Position numbers and translations under genes: made by a program. A model generated the notes under the pieces. The model ran no database searches and was not told where the DNA came from. It worked only from the letters and a program-made list of their open reading frames with translations. Shown piece after piece: positions 27,380-36,680 of a stretch of DNA of 64,000 bases; within the stretch, counting starts at the first letter, position 1, and every line of letters starts with the position of its first letter. Source of the DNA: Massilia sp. erpn (lineage in GTDB: Bacteria; Pseudomonadota; Gammaproteobacteria; Burkholderiales; Burkholderiaceae_D); NCBI RefSeq assembly GCF_024400215.1, contig NZ_CP053748.1:3224001-3288000 (forward strand), written 5' to 3'.

Positions 27380-29653
27380 TCAAGCGCGCTCGCGCGAGAC
27401 GCGGTTGACGCCGGCGACGCGGCGCACATTGCGCAGCAGGCCGGCCAGGTGTACGCGGTCCTTGACCTGGATGGTGAAGCGCAGCTGGTGCAGGATGTGC
27501 TCTTTGTCCTCGTCCATGCCGACGAAGGTGATGTTGCCGTCGGACTCGCCGATTTCGGCCGCCACGCGCGCCAGGATGCCTTTTTCGTTATTGATGAGCA
27601 GCTTGATGCGGGTGTCGAAGCGGCGGTTCAGTTCGGGCGCCCATTTGACGGCGATCCAGCGGTCCGGTTCTTTCTGGCGCTGGCGCTTGGCCACCGTGCA
27701 GTCGCCGGTGTGCACCTGCAAACCCTGGTCGCGCCGCAACTGGCCGACGATCTGGTCGCCCGGAATCGGCAGGCAGCACGGCGCCAATTGCACCGACACG
27801 CCTTCGCTGCCGTAAATCGTCACCGGATCGAGTTCGGCCGCGCTGGTATGGTCGACCGGCGCGCTGGCCGCTTCGCCGCCCAGCATGCCGAAGATATGGC
27901 GCGCCACCAGGGCCGCCATGCGCTTGCCGATGCCGATGTCGGCATACAGCTCGTCGAGCGATTTGGCGCTCGATTCGTTGAGCAGGCGTTCGGTCAGGTT
28001 GTCGGGCAGCTCGGGATCGATATTGATCGCATGCAGCGACTGGTTCAGCAGCTGCTGGCCGAGGCGGATCGATTCCGGCAGGTTGATGGTGCGCAGATGG
28101 TGGCGGATCGCCGAGCGCGCCTTGCCGGTGCGCACGAACGAGAGCCAGATCGGGCTGGGACGCGAGCTGTTGTCGGTGACGATTTCGATGATGTCGCCGT
28201 TGCGCAGCTCGGTGCGCAAGGGCGCTGCTTCACCATTGATGTTGACGCCCACCGTATGGTCGCCAATGCCGGTGTGGATGGCGTAGGCGAAGTCGATCGG
28301 CGTGGCGCCGCGCGGCAGGGCGATGATCTTGGACTTGGGCGTGAACACGTAGACCGAGTCGGGGAACAGGTCGACCTTGACGTGTTCCAGGAACTCGGCC
28401 GAGTCGCCGGTCTGCTGCTGGATGTCGAGCAGCGATTGCAGCCAGGCGTGGGTGCGCTGCTGCAGGTCCGACATATTCGCGTCGCTGTTCTTGTACAGCC
28501 AGTGCGCCGCCACGCCCGATTCGGCCGTGCGGTGCATTTCCTGGGTGCGGATCTGGAATTCGACCGGCGTGCCGTAAGGGCCGATCAGGGTGGTGTGCAG
28601 CGACTGGTAGCCGTTCAGCTTGCGGATGGCGATATAGTCCTTGAACTTGCCCGGCATGGGCTTGTACAGGCTGTGCAGGGTGCCCAGCGCCACATAACAG
28701 TTGGCGAAGCTGTCCACCACCACGCGGAAGCCGTACACGTCGAGCACCTGGGAAAAGCTCAGGTGCTTGGCGCGCATTTTCTTGTAGATGCCGTACAGGG
28801 TCTTTTCGCGGCCATAGACTTCGGCCGAGATGCCGGCCATGCCCAGCGTGTTCTTGACCGATTCGAGGATTTTCTTGACCACTTCGCGCCGGTTGCCGCG
28901 CGCCGCCTTCACCGCCTTCGACAGCACGTGGTAGCGCAGCGGATACAGGTGGGAGAAGGCCAGATCCTGCAGTTCGCGGTAGATATTGTTCAGGCCGAGG
29001 CGGTGGGCGATCGGCACATACACTTCCATCGTCTCGCCGGCGATGCGGCGCTTCTTGGCCGGCGCCATCACTTCCAGCGTGCGCATATTGTGCAGGCGGT
29101 CGGCCAGCTTGATCAGGATCACGCGCACGTCCGAGGCCATGGCCAGCAGCATCTTGCGGAAGTTTTCCGCCTGCGCTTCGATCTGGCTCTGGAACTCGAT
29201 CTTCTCCAGCTTGGACAGGCCGTCGACCAGGTGGGCGACGGGGGCGCCGAAGCGCTCGATCAGCTCGTCCTTCTTGACGTCCTGGTCTTCCATCACATCG
29301 TGCAGCAGGGCCGCCATGATGGCTTGCGCATCGAGCTTCCAGTCGGCGCAGATCTCGGCCACGGCGATCGGGTGCGAGATATACGGCTCGCCCGATTTGC
29401 GCACCTGGCCCAGATGCATCTCGTCCGAGAAACGGTAAGCTTCGCGCACCTTTTTCAGGTCGGCCGGCGTCATGTACTCGGCCAGTTTTTCGCTCAGGTG
29501 GCTGATGGTGGCGACACCGGCGGCAACGACGGGCGCGGCCAGCGGGGAAGTGGGGATGGAGGAGGCAGAGGGATCAACGCCCGGCGCAGACTTGGCCGGG
29601 CGTTTAGCCCGGCTGGCGGGCTGATCGCTAATGCTGGTTTCGGACAGGTTCAT
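27380..29653 (-). CDS. spoT: Bifunctional (p)ppGpp synthetase/hydrolase SpoT
   Basis: Makes and degrades the stringent-response alarmone. 757 residues. A ~60-residue Ser/Pro/Ala-rich N-terminus is followed by the HD hydrolase domain with an intact HD (His118-Asp119 in ALLHDVMED). The synthetase domain has YGFRVVVDS and GYQSLHTTLIGPYGTPVEFQIRT. TGS (VFTPKSKIIALPRGATPIDFAYAIHT), helical and C-terminal ACT domains complete the protein. The intact HD site marks a SpoT/Rel-type bifunctional enzyme rather than RelA, and the order gmk-rpoZ-spoT agrees with this. Confidence 0.96.
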   Translation of the reverse strand: MNLSETSISDQPASRAKRPAKSAPGVDPSASSIPTSPLAAPVVAAGVATISHLSEKLAEYMTPADLKKVREAYRFSDEMHLGQVRKSGEPYISHPIAVAEICADWKLDAQAIMAALLHDVMEDQDVKKDELIERFGAPVAHLVDGLSKLEKIEFQSQIEAQAENFRKMLLAMASDVRVILIKLADRLHNMRTLEVMAPAKKRRIAGETMEVYVPIAHRLGLNNIYRELQDLAFSHLYPLRYHVLSKAVKAARGNRREVVKKILESVKNTLGMAGISAEVYGREKTLYGIYKKMRAKHLSFSQVLDVYGFRVVVDSFANCYVALGTLHSLYKPMPGKFKDYIAIRKLNGYQSLHTTLIGPYGTPVEFQIRTQEMHRTAESGVAAHWLYKNSDANMSDLQQRTHAWLQSLLDIQQQTGDSAEFLEHVKVDLFPDSVYVFTPKSKIIALPRGATPIDFAYAIHTGIGDHTVGVNINGEAAPLRTELRNGDIIEIVTDNSSRPSPIWLSFVRTGKARSAIRHHLRTINLPESIRLGQQLLNQSLHAINIDPELPDNLTERLLNESSAKSLDELYADIGIGKRMAALVARHIFGMLGGEAASAPVDHTSAAELDPVTIYGSEGVSVQLAPCCLPIPGDQIVGQLRRDQGLQVHTGDCTVAKRQRQKEPDRWIAVKWAPELNRRFDTRIKLLINNEKGILARVAAEIGESDGNITFVGMDEDKEHILHQLRFTIQVKDRVHLAGLLRNVRRVAGVNRVSRERA

Positions 29654-29723
29654 ACGGTGTCGCAGTATCGGTCAGACTGGGAGAACCTGGGACAGCAAGT
29701 GCGGGGAACCGGAGTTCCCACAA

Positions 29724-29927
29724 TTACATTGGCACCTTTTTCAGCATTTCCAGGCCAACTTTGCCGGCGGCGATTTCGCGCAGGGCCACCACGGTCGGCT
29801 TGTCCTTGGCTTCGACTTTCGGCGTATGGCCTTGCAGCAGCTGGCGTGCGCGGTAGGTCGCGGCCAGGGTCAGCTGGAAGCGGTTCGGTACATTCTTCAG
29901 GCAATCTTCAATCGTAATACGGGCCAT
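29724..29927 (-). CDS. rpoZ: RNA polymerase omega subunit
   Basis: 67-residue subunit that helps beta-prime folding and carries part of the ppGpp site. The start [21 protein letters not shown] and the segment [15 protein letters not shown] are diagnostic. It lies between gmk and spoT, as in many proteobacteria. Confidence 0.97.
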   Translation of the reverse strand: MARITIEDCLKNVPNRFQLTLAATYRARQLLQGHTPKVEAKDKPTVVALREIAAGKVGLEMLKKVPM

Positions 29928-29949
29928 CTTAACTCCTCAGATACGGTAT

Positions 29950-30591
29950 TTATTCAGCGTGCTCGGCGTGGATACCCAGTTGGGCAAACAGCTCGACATT
30001 GCGGGCCGCTTGTTGCGCAAACCGGCAACGGGCCGATCGGACGATCGCACCCAGTTGGGACAGTGCGACCGAAAACTCTTCATTGATAATAACATACTCG
30101 AAGTCGGGCGCGTGGGCGATTTCGCCGCCCGCGGCCAGCAGGCGCCGCGTGATCACATGCGGTTCGTCCTGGCCGCGTTTATGCAGCCTTTCCTCGAGCG
30201 CCGCGATCGACGGCGGCAGGATGAAGATGCCGGCCGCCTGCGGGAATTGCTTCTTGACCTGGCGCGCGCCCTGCCAATCGATTTCCAGCAGGATGTCGGT
30301 GCCGGTCTTCATCTGTTCTTCGACGAAGATGCGCGAGGTGCCGTAGTAATTGCCGTGCACCTCGGCCCATTCCAGGAATTCCCCGGCCTGGGCGCGCGCC
30401 ACGAAATCCTCGGCCGTGGTGAAGAAGTACTCGCGGCCATGCTCTTCGCCCGGACGCGGCGGGCGGGTGGTGGTCGAGATCGACAGCTTGATGCCAGGTT
30501 CCTGGGCCAGCAGGGCATTGACCAGGGTCGATTTGCCGGCGCCGGAGGGGGCGGCCACCATGAACAGGCTGCCGGAGAAGTGTTGGCTCAT
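29950..30591 (-). CDS. gmk: Guanylate kinase
   Basis: Phosphorylates GMP to GDP. The ATG at 30591 gives 213 residues beginning [20 protein letters not shown]; the open frame extends 16 codons upstream without family similarity. The P-loop APSGAGKST is followed by the GMP-binding region ([19 protein letters not shown]) and [13 protein letters not shown]. The C-terminal lid region is present. It is the first gene of the leftward gmk-rpoZ-spoT group. The usual upstream neighbour yicC is displaced by three oppositely oriented genes. Confidence 0.97.
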   Translation of the reverse strand: MSQHFSGSLFMVAAPSGAGKSTLVNALLAQEPGIKLSISTTTRPPRPGEEHGREYFFTTAEDFVARAQAGEFLEWAEVHGNYYGTSRIFVEEQMKTGTDILLEIDWQGARQVKKQFPQAAGIFILPPSIAALEERLHKRGQDEPHVITRRLLAAGGEIAHAPDFEYVIINEEFSVALSQLGAIVRSARCRFAQQAARNVELFAQLGIHAEHAE

Positions 30592-30703
30592 GTTGCGGAC
30601 TTTCAAAAAACGGGGCAGGCGCGCTAAGCGAGCGCCCAAAGACGTATTTTACCAAGAGCAACCGTATTTGCACCGGGTTTTTGCGGCGCAGCGCAAACTT
30701 TGC

Positions 30704-30731
30704 TTGACATCTGGACCGACTGGTCTATAGA
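30704..30731 (+). promoter_or_regulatory. Promoter and TetR-type operator of the tetR-hydrolase operon
   Basis: TTGACA, 16 bases, TATAGA. The spacer ends with the inverted repeat GACC-GACT-GGTC (30714-30725), fitting autorepression by the TetR protein. Transcription would begin within a few bases of the ATG at 30741, and no Shine-Dalgarno is visible, so the message may be leaderless. Confidence 0.65.
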
Positions 30732-30740
30732 GTTGCTTGC

Positions 30741-31343
30741 ATGATTACCCCCGATTATTCAACCGAAGCCGCGCCCCAGACCCGCGAGCGCCTGATCCAG
30801 ACCATGATCCACCTGCTGCAGACGCGCGGCCTGCACGGCGCCGGCCTGAGCGAACTGCTGGCCCTGGCGCAGGCGCCCAAGGGCGTGCTCTACCACCATT
30901 TCCCGGGCGGCAAGACGGCGCTGGCCGTGGCCGCCGTCGAGGCGACCGTGGCCTGGAGCTGCAACAAGCTCGACGAGTATCTGGATGGCGGCGCCGATGT
31001 CGGGCTCGCCTTGGGAACGTGGATCGAACGCGCCCAGCGCGGCCTGCACGGCAGTGGCTTCGAACGCGGCTGTCCGCTGGCGGCGGTGGCGCTGGAAAGC
31101 ACGGCTGCCGACACCGAATTGCGCGCCGCCCTGGCCGCCGGCTTCCAGGCCATCCGCGAACGCCTGGCCCAAGCTTTGCAGCGCAATGGCCAGGCGCCGG
31201 CGGCCGCCCAGGGCTTGGCGGCACTGATCGTCGCCACCTATGAAGGCGGGCTGCTGCAAGCCCGCGTCGCCAATGACACCGCGCCGATGGCGCAGGCCAC
31301 CGCAGCGCTGCTGGCGCTGCTCAAGGAAAAGGAGCAGAAATGA
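30741..31343 (+). CDS. TetR/AcrR-family transcriptional regulator
   Basis: 200 residues. The N-terminal helix-turn-helix (TRERLIQTMIHLLQTRGLHGAGLSELLALAQAPKGVLYHHFPGGKTAL) is typical of TetR repressors. The C-terminal domain contains RGCPLAAVALES, as in LmrA/YxaF-like regulators that sense small hydrophobic or aromatic ligands. The gene overlaps the downstream hydrolase by four bases (ATGA), so it probably controls that gene and itself through the palindrome in its promoter. The ligand is unknown. Confidence 0.9.
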   Translation: MITPDYSTEAAPQTRERLIQTMIHLLQTRGLHGAGLSELLALAQAPKGVLYHHFPGGKTALAVAAVEATVAWSCNKLDEYLDGGADVGLALGTWIERAQRGLHGSGFERGCPLAAVALESTAADTELRAALAAGFQAIRERLAQALQRNGQAPAAAQGLAALIVATYEGGLLQARVANDTAPMAQATAALLALLKEKEQK

Positions 31344-32257
31344 GTCAGTCCGAACGGGCCGCCGGGCCCGAAGCCGTTGTGCCGCAGCCTGTGGGCGAGG
31401 CGCTGACCTTGCACGCGGCCGATGGTTATGCGCTGGCCGCCGTGCGCTACCGCGCCGCCGGTACGGAGCGCGGGCGCCTGATTGTGGCCGGCGCGACCGG
31501 CGTGCCGCAGGGCTTCTACCGCCGCTTTGCCGAATTCGCCGCGGCGCGCGGCTACACGGTGCTGACCTTCGACTATCGCGGCGTCGGCCGCTCGGCGCCG
31601 GCCTCGTTGCGCGGCTTCGACGGCGACTTCCTGGTCTGGGGCCGCCAGGATCTGGCGGCGGCCGTGGCCCATATGGCCGATGGCGCGGCGCCGCTGTACC
31701 TGGTCGGCCACTCCTATGGTGGCCACGCCCTCGGCCTGCTGCCCGAACCGGGCAAGGTCGACGGCATGTATGTGTTCGGCACCGGCGCCGGCTGGCACGG
31801 CTGGATGCCGCGCCTGGAGCGTATCCGCGTGCTGCTGATGTGGAATGTGGCAGGTCCGCTGCTGGTGCGCTGGAAGGGTTTTCTGGCCTGGAGCAAGCTC
31901 GGTATGGGCGAAGACCTGCCGCTCGGCGTCTACCGCCAGTGGAAGCACTGGTGCCGCTTCCCCCATTACTTCTTCGACGATCCGAAAATGCGCGCCACCG
32001 CCGACGGTTTTGGCCGCGTGCGCGCCCCCATCGTCGCTGTCAACGCCACCGACGACGCCTGGGCGCCGCCGCGCTCGCGCGACGCCTTCATGCGCGGCTA
32101 CCGCAACGCCGCCTGGTCCGGCATCGACGTGCACGGCCAGCGCAGCGGCCTCGGTCCGATCGGCCACATGGGCTACTTCCGCGCCCCCGCCCAACCCCTA
32201 TGGGAAGCCGCGCTGCACTGGTTCGACGGCTTGCGCCTTGCACCGCAAGGCGACTGA
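31340..32257 (+). CDS. Alpha/beta hydrolase
   Basis: 305 residues of the alpha/beta-hydrolase fold. The nucleophile elbow GHSYGG (Ser in LVGHSYGGHALG) is intact, an oxyanion-side region FDYRGVGRSAP precedes it, and candidate acid and base residues are in NATDDAWAPP and GHMGYFR. It resembles the uncharacterised predicted hydrolases of the COG4757 type. It is translationally coupled to the TetR regulator, so it may act on a compound sensed by that regulator. The substrate cannot be predicted. Confidence 0.85.
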   Translation: MSQSERAAGPEAVVPQPVGEALTLHAADGYALAAVRYRAAGTERGRLIVAGATGVPQGFYRRFAEFAAARGYTVLTFDYRGVGRSAPASLRGFDGDFLVWGRQDLAAAVAHMADGAAPLYLVGHSYGGHALGLLPEPGKVDGMYVFGTGAGWHGWMPRLERIRVLLMWNVAGPLLVRWKGFLAWSKLGMGEDLPLGVYRQWKHWCRFPHYFFDDPKMRATADGFGRVRAPIVAVNATDDAWAPPRSRDAFMRGYRNAAWSGIDVHGQRSGLGPIGHMGYFRAPAQPLWEAALHWFDGLRLAPQGD

Positions 32258-32362
32258 AAGCCTGTCACCGGCCCTGCCGGCGCACCTGCCGCCAGGGCCG
32301 CCGTTGTCGCCATGTCCCATCCCTGCGGCTCTTGGCGCAGCCCGAAAGCCGGGCTGTGTGCT

Positions 32363-32371
32363 TGCTATAAT
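32363..32371 (+). promoter_or_regulatory. Extended -10 promoter element before the nuclease-like gene
   Basis: TGCTATAAT is a perfect -10 with TG extension in an AT-rich island, 37 bp before the ATG at 32408. No clear -35 was found. Confidence 0.55.
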
Positions 32372-32407
32372 TTAATTATTTATAAAATCTTAAGGGAGGG
32401 CGGATTG

Positions 32408-33637
32408 ATGTCCATCACCGGCAAGGGGCCGAGCTGGCTCAAAATCGCAGAGAACGGTTCGAAAGGGGAGGCCCGGACCAAGGCCTTGCTGCTTGACCGC
32501 TTCTGGGTGCTGGAACGTTCGGTGGATGTCGATGGCGCCGACTTCATCGTGCAGCCGCGCGATGGCAAGCATTTGCTGAGCAAGAATCCGCCGCGCATGG
32601 CTCTGGTACAAGCCAAGTTCTTTCAGAATGCCAAGACCAATGCCTATATCCATGCCGAGTACGTAAAGGATGAGAATGACGTGCCGCGCGCGGAATTCTT
32701 TATTCTGGTGCACAGTCAGGAAGAGGACGAACAGACCGTTTATTTGTTGTCGGCGCATCAGGTGGTGAATGAATTCACCCGGGTGCCGCCTGGTCAGGAA
32801 TATGCCGGCCGCTATAAAGTGGACGGCAAAACGGTCCTGAGCGAGAAGTTCAAGAGCACGCGCAAGAATATTCTGAACGTCATCAAGAACGCTCTGGATC
32901 TTGCCTCGGTACAGGCGAATCGCCAGTTTATCGGGCAATTCCTGCCCGAGCTGACGGCCCAGTGGCTGCAGGAGCCGCCGTTGCTGAATCTGACCAGCAT
33001 CGATGCGGACGAGTATTTCCAGCGTGAGCTGGCGGTGCATACGCAAGTCAATGAATGGAAGCAGATTGCCCGCGACAATCTGCGCATGGTGAACTGGATG
33101 AAAAGTTCGCTGGAAGTGATACTGGAAACCGGCGATCCGATCGAAGCTTTATGCGAGCTGGATTCCTTTCAGTTTGAACGCGGCGCGCTGAAGAGTTTCT
33201 GGCAGCGCGGCTGGAATGAACAGAGCGAGCACCTGTTTGCCGAAATACTTCAGGAGTATTGCAATATTTATTTCCGTGAATATCTGGCGGCGCATGCACA
33301 AACCGCCATCTGGAAGGAAAGCAAACGTGTGATCGAGGAGCGAGTGCAGGACTGGTGTGAGGTCCAGGGCGCCACGCTTTCGGCGCAACATCAGACGGTC
33401 CGGCTGTATTTCGATGCCAGTCTGGCCTTTCAGAAGCTGGAAATCGAGGCGGGCGAAATGCAGCCCGGTTATACGCCGCGGCACAGTTTCAGCGCGCAGG
33501 TCTATACCCGCTTGTATGCGGCAGCAGAGGTTTGCGGCGGGCAGTTTGCCGCCAAGCTGGTCTGGCAGCTGGAGCAGGATCTGGCGCGCAGCATCGCTAC
33601 GGCCGCCAAATCCTATAATCTGCCGACACTCGTATAA
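32408..33637 (+). CDS. DUF4365-like protein with predicted PD-(D/E)XK nuclease domain
   Basis: The start ATG at 32408 has a strong ribosome site (GGGAGGG); the longer frame upstream is unlikely. 409 residues. The N-terminal ~150 residues show the nuclease-like pattern: Glu in GSKGEARTKALLL, Asp in DVDGADFIVQ, and the QxK strand in ALVQAKFF, as in DUF4365/restriction-endonuclease-like folds. The remaining ~250 residues are mainly helical and match no family I recognise. No methylase, helicase or other defence partner adjoins it. The gene is less GC-rich than its neighbours and sits in an insertion between gmk and yicC, suggesting acquisition. Nuclease activity is a prediction. Confidence 0.6.
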   Translation: MSITGKGPSWLKIAENGSKGEARTKALLLDRFWVLERSVDVDGADFIVQPRDGKHLLSKNPPRMALVQAKFFQNAKTNAYIHAEYVKDENDVPRAEFFILVHSQEEDEQTVYLLSAHQVVNEFTRVPPGQEYAGRYKVDGKTVLSEKFKSTRKNILNVIKNALDLASVQANRQFIGQFLPELTAQWLQEPPLLNLTSIDADEYFQRELAVHTQVNEWKQIARDNLRMVNWMKSSLEVILETGDPIEALCELDSFQFERGALKSFWQRGWNEQSEHLFAEILQEYCNIYFREYLAAHAQTAIWKESKRVIEERVQDWCEVQGATLSAQHQTVRLYFDASLAFQKLEIEAGEMQPGYTPRHSFSAQVYTRLYAAAEVCGGQFAAKLVWQLEQDLARSIATAAKSYNLPTLV

Positions 33638-33643
33638 GGAAAA

Positions 33644-33673
33644 GGCCCCGGTCCGCGTCGCGTGTCCGGGGCC
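33644..33673. terminator. Hairpin between convergent genes
   Basis: GGCCCCGG / CCGGGGCC around a 14-base spacer that itself contains CGCG repeats, between the nuclease-like gene and yicC. It can act for both directions; A-rich sequence precedes it on the plus strand (T run on minus). Confidence 0.7.
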
Positions 33674-33682
33674 GGAGAAGGC

Positions 33683-34588
33683 TTATTCCAGGTTTTGCAC
33701 CTGTTCGCGCATCTGCTCGATCAGCAGCTTCAGTTCCATCGAGGCGTCGGCCAGTTCTTTGACCGAGGCTTTGGCGCCCAGGGTGTTGGCTTCGCGGTTC
33801 AGTTCCTGCATCATGAAGTCGAGGCGCTTGCCGACCTGGCCGCCTTTCTTCAGGATGTGGCGGGTTTCGCTGAGGTGGGCCGACAGGCGGCCCAGCTCTT
33901 CGGCCACGTCGATGCGGATGCCGTACAGGATTACTTCCTGGCGGATGCGCTCCATGGCGTCCTGGCGCGAGGGCGAGTTGTTGGAACCCTGGCAGGCCAG
34001 CCCCAGCGCTTCCTGCATGCGCTCCACGGCTTTCTGCTGGAATTGCGCCACCACCTGGGGGATCAGCGGGGTGATGCGCTTGACGATGCCTTCCATCGAT
34101 TCGATGCGCGACACCAGCATCGCTTCCAGCGCCGCGCCTTCGCGCTGGCGGCTGGTGACGAAGGCTTGCAGCGTGCGGCCCATGAGGGCGGCGACGTCGG
34201 CCTGCAGCGATTCCTGGCCGATCTGGGCTTCTTCCACCACGCCTGGCCAGCGCAGCAGCTCGGCCACGCTCATCTGGGCGGCGCCGGAGAAATGCTTGCC
34301 CACCTCGCCTTGCAGGCGGGCCAGTTCGTTCAACAAGGGGATGTTCAGGGCCTGGGTACCGGCACCGGCGGCCTTGCGGCCAAAGCTCAGGCGCAGTTCG
34401 ACTTTGCCGCGGGTGATGGCGGCCATGATGGCAGACCGTAAATCGGGTTCAAGCGCGCGTAAATCGTCGTTGATGCGGAATTGAAGGTCAAGGAAACGCG
34501 AATTTACGCTCTTGATTTCGATCGTCAAGGTTCCCGCCGCGCTCTCGCTGGTGGCAACCGCGTAGCCTGTCATGCTGGAAATGCTCAA
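33683..34588 (-). CDS. yicC: YicC-family endoribonuclease
   Basis: Member of the YicC/YloC family, some of which are hexameric endoribonucleases acting on small RNAs. A TTG at 34588 gives the family-typical N-terminus (M/L)SISSMTGYA and has GGGGA upstream; the ATG five codons later (34573) lacks such a site. Conserved regions are IEIKSVNSRFLDLQFRI, RGKVELRLSF and, at the C-terminus, DVAEELGRLSAHLSETRHILKKGGQVGKRLDFMMQELNREANTLGAKA. Glu and Asp/His residues of the last block fit the metal site. It is divergent from the kinase gene. Confidence 0.93.
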   Translation of the reverse strand: MSISSMTGYAVATSESAAGTLTIEIKSVNSRFLDLQFRINDDLRALEPDLRSAIMAAITRGKVELRLSFGRKAAGAGTQALNIPLLNELARLQGEVGKHFSGAAQMSVAELLRWPGVVEEAQIGQESLQADVAALMGRTLQAFVTSRQREGAALEAMLVSRIESMEGIVKRITPLIPQVVAQFQQKAVERMQEALGLACQGSNNSPSRQDAMERIRQEVILYGIRIDVAEELGRLSAHLSETRHILKKGGQVGKRLDFMMQELNREANTLGAKASVKELADASMELKLLIEQMREQVQNLE

Positions 34589-34665
34589 TGTATATCCCCG
34601 GAATATTTTATCTTTACAATGCGTTCTTTTATCCCACACAATCCGGTCGTTGAGGCGAGGACACC

Positions 34666-35685
34666 ATGGCTGCTCAAAACAACGCCCCGTTGCCGGATGG
34701 GCTGGATATAGCTGGATACCGCATTGTAAAGAAAATTGCCTCGGGCGGGTTCAGTATTGTGTATCTCGCCTACGATGCCGAAGACAATGCGGTAGCCATC
34801 AAGGAGTATTTACCAAGCGCCCTCGTACTTCGTCAAGAGGGGGAACTACTGCCCGCCATCTCGAAATCCAACCTTCCGGTCTTTAGAATCGGGCTGAAAT
34901 GCTTTTTTGAGGAGGGGCGGGCGCTGGCGCGGATTTCGCATCCAAATGTTGTAAGAGTGTTGAATTTCTTCCGCGCGAACGATACCGTGTATATGGTGAT
35001 GGCCTATGAATCGGGCCATTCCTTGCAGGATCAGATCCAGCGCCAGCGCGCCAAAGGGCGGCAATTGGGCGAGGCTTTTATCCGCCAGATTTTCATCCAG
35101 GTGCTGAAAGGGCTGCGCGAAGTACACGCCAATCAGCTGCTGCATCTGGACCTGAAGCCGGCGAATATCTATCTGCGCACCGACGGCACGCCGATGCTGC
35201 TGGACTTCGGCGCGGCGCGCCAGACTATCAATAACGATAGCCCCAAGCTGATGCCGATGTACACGCCGGGCTTCGCCGCGCCCGAGCTGTATGTCAAAAA
35301 CGAGGCGCTTGGCCCCTGGACTGATATATACGGCATTGGCGCTTCCATCTTCGCCTGCATGGTCGGTTCGCCGCCGCAGCCGGCCGACCAGCGCCGCCAG
35401 GACGACCGCATGGAAAGCCATTTCGTCCGTCTCGACGGCCGCTATTCGCCCGAGCTGGTGAAGCTGGTACGATGGGCTTTGAACGTCGATCCGCTGGCGC
35501 GGCCGCAAAGCCTGTTCGAAATGCAGAAGATTTTGCAGCAGCCCGCCACCCCCGTTGCCGCGCCGGCCGCCGGGGAGCCGGGCACGCTGGAGCGCCTGGG
35601 CAGCCATCTGCGCGGCCTGTTCGGACGCGTGGCGGGACGCCGCGCCGCCGCGCAGGATAAGTCCGGGGATGGCGAGACGCGCTAA
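34666..35685 (+). CDS. Hanks-type serine/threonine protein kinase
   Basis: 339 residues, soluble, with no membrane segment. The catalytic core is complete: Gly-rich loop ASGGFSIVY (25-33), catalytic Lys46 in AIKEY, HLDLKPAN with Asp162/Lys164/Asn167 (HLD rather than the usual HRD), DFG Asp180, and an APE-like APEL. The HLD variant removes the arginine that normally reads activation-loop phosphorylation. The ~45-residue tail is Ala/Pro/Arg-rich. It is followed by a PP2C phosphatase in the same operon, a reversible-phosphorylation pair located with rph-rdgB-hemW. Confidence 0.93.
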   Translation: MAAQNNAPLPDGLDIAGYRIVKKIASGGFSIVYLAYDAEDNAVAIKEYLPSALVLRQEGELLPAISKSNLPVFRIGLKCFFEEGRALARISHPNVVRVLNFFRANDTVYMVMAYESGHSLQDQIQRQRAKGRQLGEAFIRQIFIQVLKGLREVHANQLLHLDLKPANIYLRTDGTPMLLDFGAARQTINNDSPKLMPMYTPGFAAPELYVKNEALGPWTDIYGIGASIFACMVGSPPQPADQRRQDDRMESHFVRLDGRYSPELVKLVRWALNVDPLARPQSLFEMQKILQQPATPVAAPAAGEPGTLERLGSHLRGLFGRVAGRRAAAQDKSGDGETR

Positions 35686-35702
35686 CCGTGAGGGAGGGCC
35701 GC

Positions 35703-36680
35703 ATGCAGTTTTCGGTGTATCAGGAAAGCCACATCGGCGGCCGCAAGCTGAATCAGGACCGCATGGGCTACAGCTTCACGCGCGACGCCCTGTTGCTGGT
35801 GCTGGCCGACGGCATGGGCGGCCATCTGCATGGCGAGATCGCCGCCAGCGTTACGCTGCAAACCCTGTCCGCCATGTTCCAGCAGCAGGCCTTGCCCTAT
35901 GTGAAAGGGCCGGAGCGCTTTCTGGAAGACGCGCTGCACGCCGCCCACCGCGAAATCCACCGCTACCGCAATGTGCATCAATTGGCCGATACGCCGCGCA
36001 CCACGGTGGTGGCCTGCCTGGTCCAGCACAATATGGCGACCTGGGCGCATTGCGGCGATTCGCGCCTGTACTGGCTGCGCGGCGGACAGCTGCTGGGGCG
36101 CACGCGCGATCACTCGCATGTGGAAAGCCTGATCGACAGAGGCCTGGTGCCGCCCTCGGCGCGCGCCACCCATCCCGACCGCAACAAGCTGTATAACTGC
36201 CTGGGTGCGTCCACGCCGCCCAAGGTGGAAGTGTCGCGCCGCGCCAGCCTGCTGCCGGGCGACGTGGTGTTATTATGCTCGGATGGCTTGTGGTCCATGC
36301 TGACGGACGAGGAGCTGGCACAGCGCCTGTTCGCCCAGACCGTGGTGCGCGCCGTGCCCGATATGCTGCAGACGGCCTTGTCGCGCGGCGGCGCCGCCAG
36401 CGATAATGCGACCGCGCTGGCCATCATGTGGCAGGGCAGCAGCGTGGCGGACAGCGTGCCGCCCCTGGCGGGCGACGCCTCCACCGTGATCTCGACCGAA
36501 ACGCTGCCGGCCGACCTGCTCAGCACCACGATCCATGGTCCGCAAGCCGGGGCGCGGCCCTCCTCCGGGAAAACTGCCGCCGACGCCTTCGACGAAGCCG
36601 AAATAGAACGCGCCATCGCGGAAATCCGCGGGGCAATCGAGAAATCCTCGCAAATACTACGGAAAGACAACAAAGAATGA
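35703..36680 (+). CDS. PP2C-type protein phosphatase
   Basis: 325 residues. The ATG at 35703 has GAGGGAGG upstream. PP2C motifs include NQDRMGY, the metal-site DGMGGH ([12 protein letters not shown]), [15 protein letters not shown] and SDNATAL, so all metal-binding aspartates appear present. A ~70-residue tail after the catalytic domain is Ser/Thr/Ala-rich and ends with an acidic helix. It most likely reverses phosphorylation by the kinase encoded 17 bp upstream. Its stop overlaps the rph start by four bases. Confidence 0.93.
   Translation: MQFSVYQESHIGGRKLNQDRMGYSFTRDALLLVLADGMGGHLHGEIAASVTLQTLSAMFQQQALPYVKGPERFLEDALHAAHREIHRYRNVHQLADTPRTTVVACLVQHNMATWAHCGDSRLYWLRGGQLLGRTRDHSHVESLIDRGLVPPSARATHPDRNKLYNCLGASTPPKVEVSRRASLLPGDVVLLCSDGLWSMLTDEELAQRLFAQTVVRAVPDMLQTALSRGGAASDNATALAIMWQGSSVADSVPPLAGDASTVISTETLPADLLSTTIHGPQAGARPSSGKTAADAFDEAEIERAIAEIRGAIEKSSQILRKDNKE

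Noticed and set aside
27302..29917. An 871-codon open frame on the plus strand
   Set aside because: Antisense shadow of spoT and rpoZ, with compositional bias and no recognisable domain.
32312..32407. Upstream extension of the nuclease-like gene to an ATG at 32312
   Set aside because: It spans the promoter -10 region and precedes the strong ribosome site at the ATG at 32408; the extra residues look non-coding.
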